Below are positions 5,661 to 7,708 of a DNA stretch of 7,708 nt, piece after piece (within the stretch, counting starts at the first letter, position 1; each line of letters opens with the position of its first letter). A model generated the notes under the pieces. That model was given only the letters and a program-made list of their open reading frames with translations, was not told the origin of the DNA and did no database searches. The stretch comes from Desulfobulbaceae bacterium (lineage in GTDB: Bacteria > Desulfobacterota > Desulfobulbia > Desulfobulbales > Desulfurivibrionaceae): contig PWOG01000170.1 of the NCBI GenBank assembly GCA_003557565.1, positions 1 to 7,708 of the forward strand, given 5' to 3'. The translations under genes were made by a program, and so were the position numbers.

Positions 5661-6116
5661 ATGTACCAGGAAAAACGGCCGGTGAACATCCTAATCGCCG
5701 AGGATGATGAGGATGATTACCTGCTTATCAGTGAAACCCTGCGGGATTATCGGGTAACCAACAGCATTGGCTGGGTCAAGGACGGCGAGGAACTGATGGA
5801 TTATCTGCTCTGCCAGGGCAGGTATGCCGATGCCCAAAGCACCTGCCCGCGCCCGGGCTTGATCCTGCTTGACTTGAACATGCCCCGCAAGGACGGTCGC
5901 GAGGCCTTGCAGGAAATCAAAAGCCATCCCCGGCTGAAGCGAATTCCGGTGGTGATTCTGACCACCTCCCAGTCCGACGAGGATATCATCCGTTCCTACG
6001 ACCTTGGGGTCAACTCCTATGTTCGCAAGCCCGTGCGGTTCCAGGATTTTGTTGAGCAGGTCAGGGAACTTGGCCGTTACTGGTTTGAAATAGTGGAACT
6101 GCCCCTGGAGGATTAA
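5661..6116 (+). CDS. Rcp1-like single-domain response regulator
   Basis: 151 residues, one receiver domain with no output domain. The acidic pocket is EDDEDD (14-19), the phospho-acceptor is Asp71 in LLDLNMPRKDG, the switch Thr is in ILTTS (Thr101/102), and the conserved lysine is Lys123 in VRKP. The longer beta3 approach (DYLLCQGRYADAQSTCPRPGLILLDLNMP) and the SYDLGVNSYVRKPVRFQDF ending are typical of the Rcp1 subfamily, whose cognate kinases carry HDLQEPLR H-boxes like the one encoded just upstream. It probably shuttles phosphate in the cytoplasm to another protein. ATG 5661 has GGAG at 5647-5650, 10 nt upstream. The frame is open to 5583 but that part runs through the hairpin leader and adds no receiver sequence. 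The next gene starts 6 nt after the stop. Confidence 0.92.
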   Translation: MYQEKRPVNILIAEDDEDDYLLISETLRDYRVTNSIGWVKDGEELMDYLLCQGRYADAQSTCPRPGLILLDLNMPRKDGREALQEIKSHPRLKRIPVVILTTSQSDEDIIRSYDLGVNSYVRKPVRFQDFVEQVRELGRYWFEIVELPLED

Positions 6117-6122
6117 CCCGTC

Positions 6123-7460
6123 ATGACTCTGCCTTCAGACTTCGACATCCCATGGAAAATCCTGCTGGTGGACGACAACGATGACGACCTGTTTTTGATC
6201 CAGGATATCCTGGCGGATGAGTGGTCGGACCAGCAGCCGCCTTCGGTATTCACTGCCTCCACCTTTGAAGAAGCAGTGAGCAAGGTGGAGACCGATTCAT
6301 TCGACCTTTTCCTCTTCGACTATCGGCTGGGTTGCAAGGATGGACTGGATCTACTGGAAACAGTGCGCAACCGGGGCTGCCTGGTGCCGGTGATCCTGCT
6401 CACCGGCCAGGGGGACGAAGAGTTGGCGGTGGCGGCCATGAAGGCCGGGGCTGCCGACTATATCCCCAAGCACCGCCTGACTCCCGAGTTGTTGCAGCAC
6501 GCCGTGCGTTACGCCATCGAGATGCACCGGGCCGAAATCTTGCGCGCCAAGGCGGAGCAGGCCCTGAAGGAATCAGAGGAGCGCTACCGGGAGCTGGTCA
6601 CCACCATCCCGGCGGCCATCTGCGAACTGGCCCCGGACGGCACCATTCTTTACGTAAACCCCGCGGTGACGGAAATTTCCGGTTACCGAGAAGATGAACT
6701 GCTGGGAGGCAACTGGTGGGATGTTTTCAAGATCAACGCCGTCACCCGCCAGCAGATCGGTGATATTACCTGCCGTCATACCCCTGATCGGGTGCGGCGT
6801 TTTGAGTTGACCATCCAGGCCCGGGATGGCTCCAGGCGCACCCTCAACTGGAATATCTCCTGCCGCTTCGACGCCGCCGGCGGACTGCAGCTTTTGGTTT
6901 GCGTGGGGGTGGACATCAGCGAACTGGTGCAGTTGCGGGAAGAACTCAAAGAGCTGGCCATTACCGATGAGCTCACGGGCCTGTTCAACCGTCGCGGTTT
7001 CATGATCCTGGCTGCCCACCAGGTTCGGTTGGCCCAGCGTCAACAGCAGGATCTTTACCTGGTGTTTGCCGATCTGGACAACATGAAGCTGATTAATGAC
7101 GCCATGGGTCATGAACAGGGTGATGCCGCCCTGCGGACCATGAGCACCCTGCTGCGGGAGACCTTCCGGGAAAGCGATGTCATCGGCCGCTTGGGCGGAG
7201 ACGAGTTCGCGGTGCTGGTCGCCGCCGGCGGGTCTTGTCAGGACTGCAATGGCATCCGCCGCCGGCTGGCAGAGAACCTGGCCCGGCAGGAGTATGAAGC
7301 TCCCTTTCGGCTGGAGGCCAGTATCGGGGTGGCCCGCCTGCCCGCCGGCGAAAAGGTGGACTTGGACCAGTTGCTCAAGGCGGCCGACGACCTGATGTAC
7401 GAAGAAAAGAAACGCCGCCGGGCTGCCCGTCGGCGGGACAAAAAGGATCAGCCTCGCTGA
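6123..7460 (+). CDS. Response regulator with PAS and GGDEF domains (diguanylate cyclase)
   Basis: 445 residues. The receiver domain (about 11-130) has Asp17/Asp18, phospho-acceptor Asp66 (LFDYRLG), Thr94 (LLTGQ) and Lys116 (YIPKHR). A helical linker (131-155) leads to a PAS domain (about 152-270, ILYVNPAVTEISGYREDEL). The GGDEF domain begins at ITDELTGLFNRRGF (280-293). The active-site loop is LGGDEFAVL with GGDEF at 358-362 intact. The allosteric I-site RxxD is present as RESD (349-352), five residues before GGDEF, so product inhibition by c-di-GMP is expected. The activity should be two GTP to c-di-GMP in the cytoplasm, controlled by phosphorylation and whatever the PAS senses. No EAL domain is present. 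The tail is very basic (KKRRRAARRRDKK). ATG 6123 has GGAGG at 6107-6111. The stop overlaps the next start (TGATG). Confidence 0.93.
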   Translation: MTLPSDFDIPWKILLVDDNDDDLFLIQDILADEWSDQQPPSVFTASTFEEAVSKVETDSFDLFLFDYRLGCKDGLDLLETVRNRGCLVPVILLTGQGDEELAVAAMKAGAADYIPKHRLTPELLQHAVRYAIEMHRAEILRAKAEQALKESEERYRELVTTIPAAICELAPDGTILYVNPAVTEISGYREDELLGGNWWDVFKINAVTRQQIGDITCRHTPDRVRRFELTIQARDGSRRTLNWNISCRFDAAGGLQLLVCVGVDISELVQLREELKELAITDELTGLFNRRGFMILAAHQVRLAQRQQQDLYLVFADLDNMKLINDAMGHEQGDAALRTMSTLLRETFRESDVIGRLGGDEFAVLVAAGGSCQDCNGIRRRLAENLARQEYEAPFRLEASIGVARLPAGEKVDLDQLLKAADDLMYEEKKRRRAARRRDKKDQPR

Positions 7461-7708
7461 TGTCGCCGGGCCTGCTGAGCCATACTTCGGCGGTCAGGAT
7501 CATCACCGTAAGTCTGGCGTTGTTCGCCTCCACCGTTTTCCTGGTATCTTTCCTCTTTTTGCACCAACTGCGAAAGGAGACCAGCGAACAATTGCTGGCT
7601 CGGCAGTTTTCCGAAGTGACCATGCTGGCTCACCACCTTGATCATGATCTGGAAATCATTTTCAAAAGGTTGACCGATCTAGCCGGGCAGATTGTGCGTG
7701 GCGAGGAG
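7460..7708 (+). CDS. N-terminus of a membrane-anchored protein, probably a sensor (3' cut)
   Basis: Starts at ATG 7460, overlapping the previous stop as TGATG, and is open for 83 codons to the window end. A short N-terminus is followed by one hydrophobic segment at about 12-35 (VRIITVSLALFASTVFLVSF), then a charged helical region (HQLRKETSEQLLARQFSEVTMLAHHLDHDLEIIFKRLTDLAG). That layout is typical of periplasmic-sensor histidine kinases, diguanylate cyclases or chemoreceptors. The diagnostic domains lie beyond the window. The overlap and context make a two-component or c-di-GMP role likely. It has no good Shine-Dalgarno of its own, which fits translational coupling to the GGDEF gene. Confidence 0.75.
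   Translation, partial: MSPGLLSHTSAVRIITVSLALFASTVFLVSFLFLHQLRKETSEQLLARQFSEVTMLAHHLDHDLEIIFKRLTDLAGQIVRGEE

Overview
The window looks like chromosomal DNA of a GC-rich Gram-negative bacterium, most plausibly a sulfur- or metal-metabolising deltaproteobacterium (Desulfobulbales/Desulfurivibrio-like). That guess rests on protein style: a DUF3365 haem-sensor kinase, an Rcp1-like regulator, an RR-PAS-GGDEF protein, and agmatinase with a YkgJ-type protein. It is an inference, not a database match. All supported genes lie on the + strand.

Layout. (1) 1-893 is the 3' part of an acidic, Glu/Pro-rich low-complexity protein whose visible start consists of 51-bp tandem repeats. (2) 920-1828 encodes agmatinase (SpeB) with an intact metal site. 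(3) 1829-2070 is non-coding and holds a 110-bp highly structured inverted-repeat element (1932-2041) plus related half-motifs upstream. (4) 2071-3347 carries a YkgJ-like Cys-rich protein, RlmH overlapping it by 11 nt, and a small three-helix membrane protein. (5) 3348-3556 is non-coding and starts with a short palindrome (3351-3385) bearing the same ends as the large element, followed by a good sigma70-like promoter. (6) 3557-5431 encodes a membrane histidine kinase with a periplasmic DUF3365 domain containing a CxxCH haem motif, then PAS, HisKA and HATPase_c. (7) 5432-5660 is an AT-rich gap with a C9 tract and a structured leader. (8) 5661-7708 is a tightly packed signalling operon: an Rcp1-like single-domain response regulator, an RR-PAS-GGDEF diguanylate cyclase, and the start of a membrane-anchored probable sensor.

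Working together: the second half reads as a sensory module. A haem-bearing periplasmic sensor (redox or diatomic gas is the natural guess) would feed a phosphorelay of the Cph1/Rcp1 type. The next operon adds a c-di-GMP output with an intact GGDEF active site and I-site, and a further membrane sensor. The first half is housekeeping (polyamine synthesis, 23S rRNA modification) mixed with uncharacterised genes. The most unusual non-coding signal is the family of GTAAGC-ended palindromes, seen at two gene boundaries.
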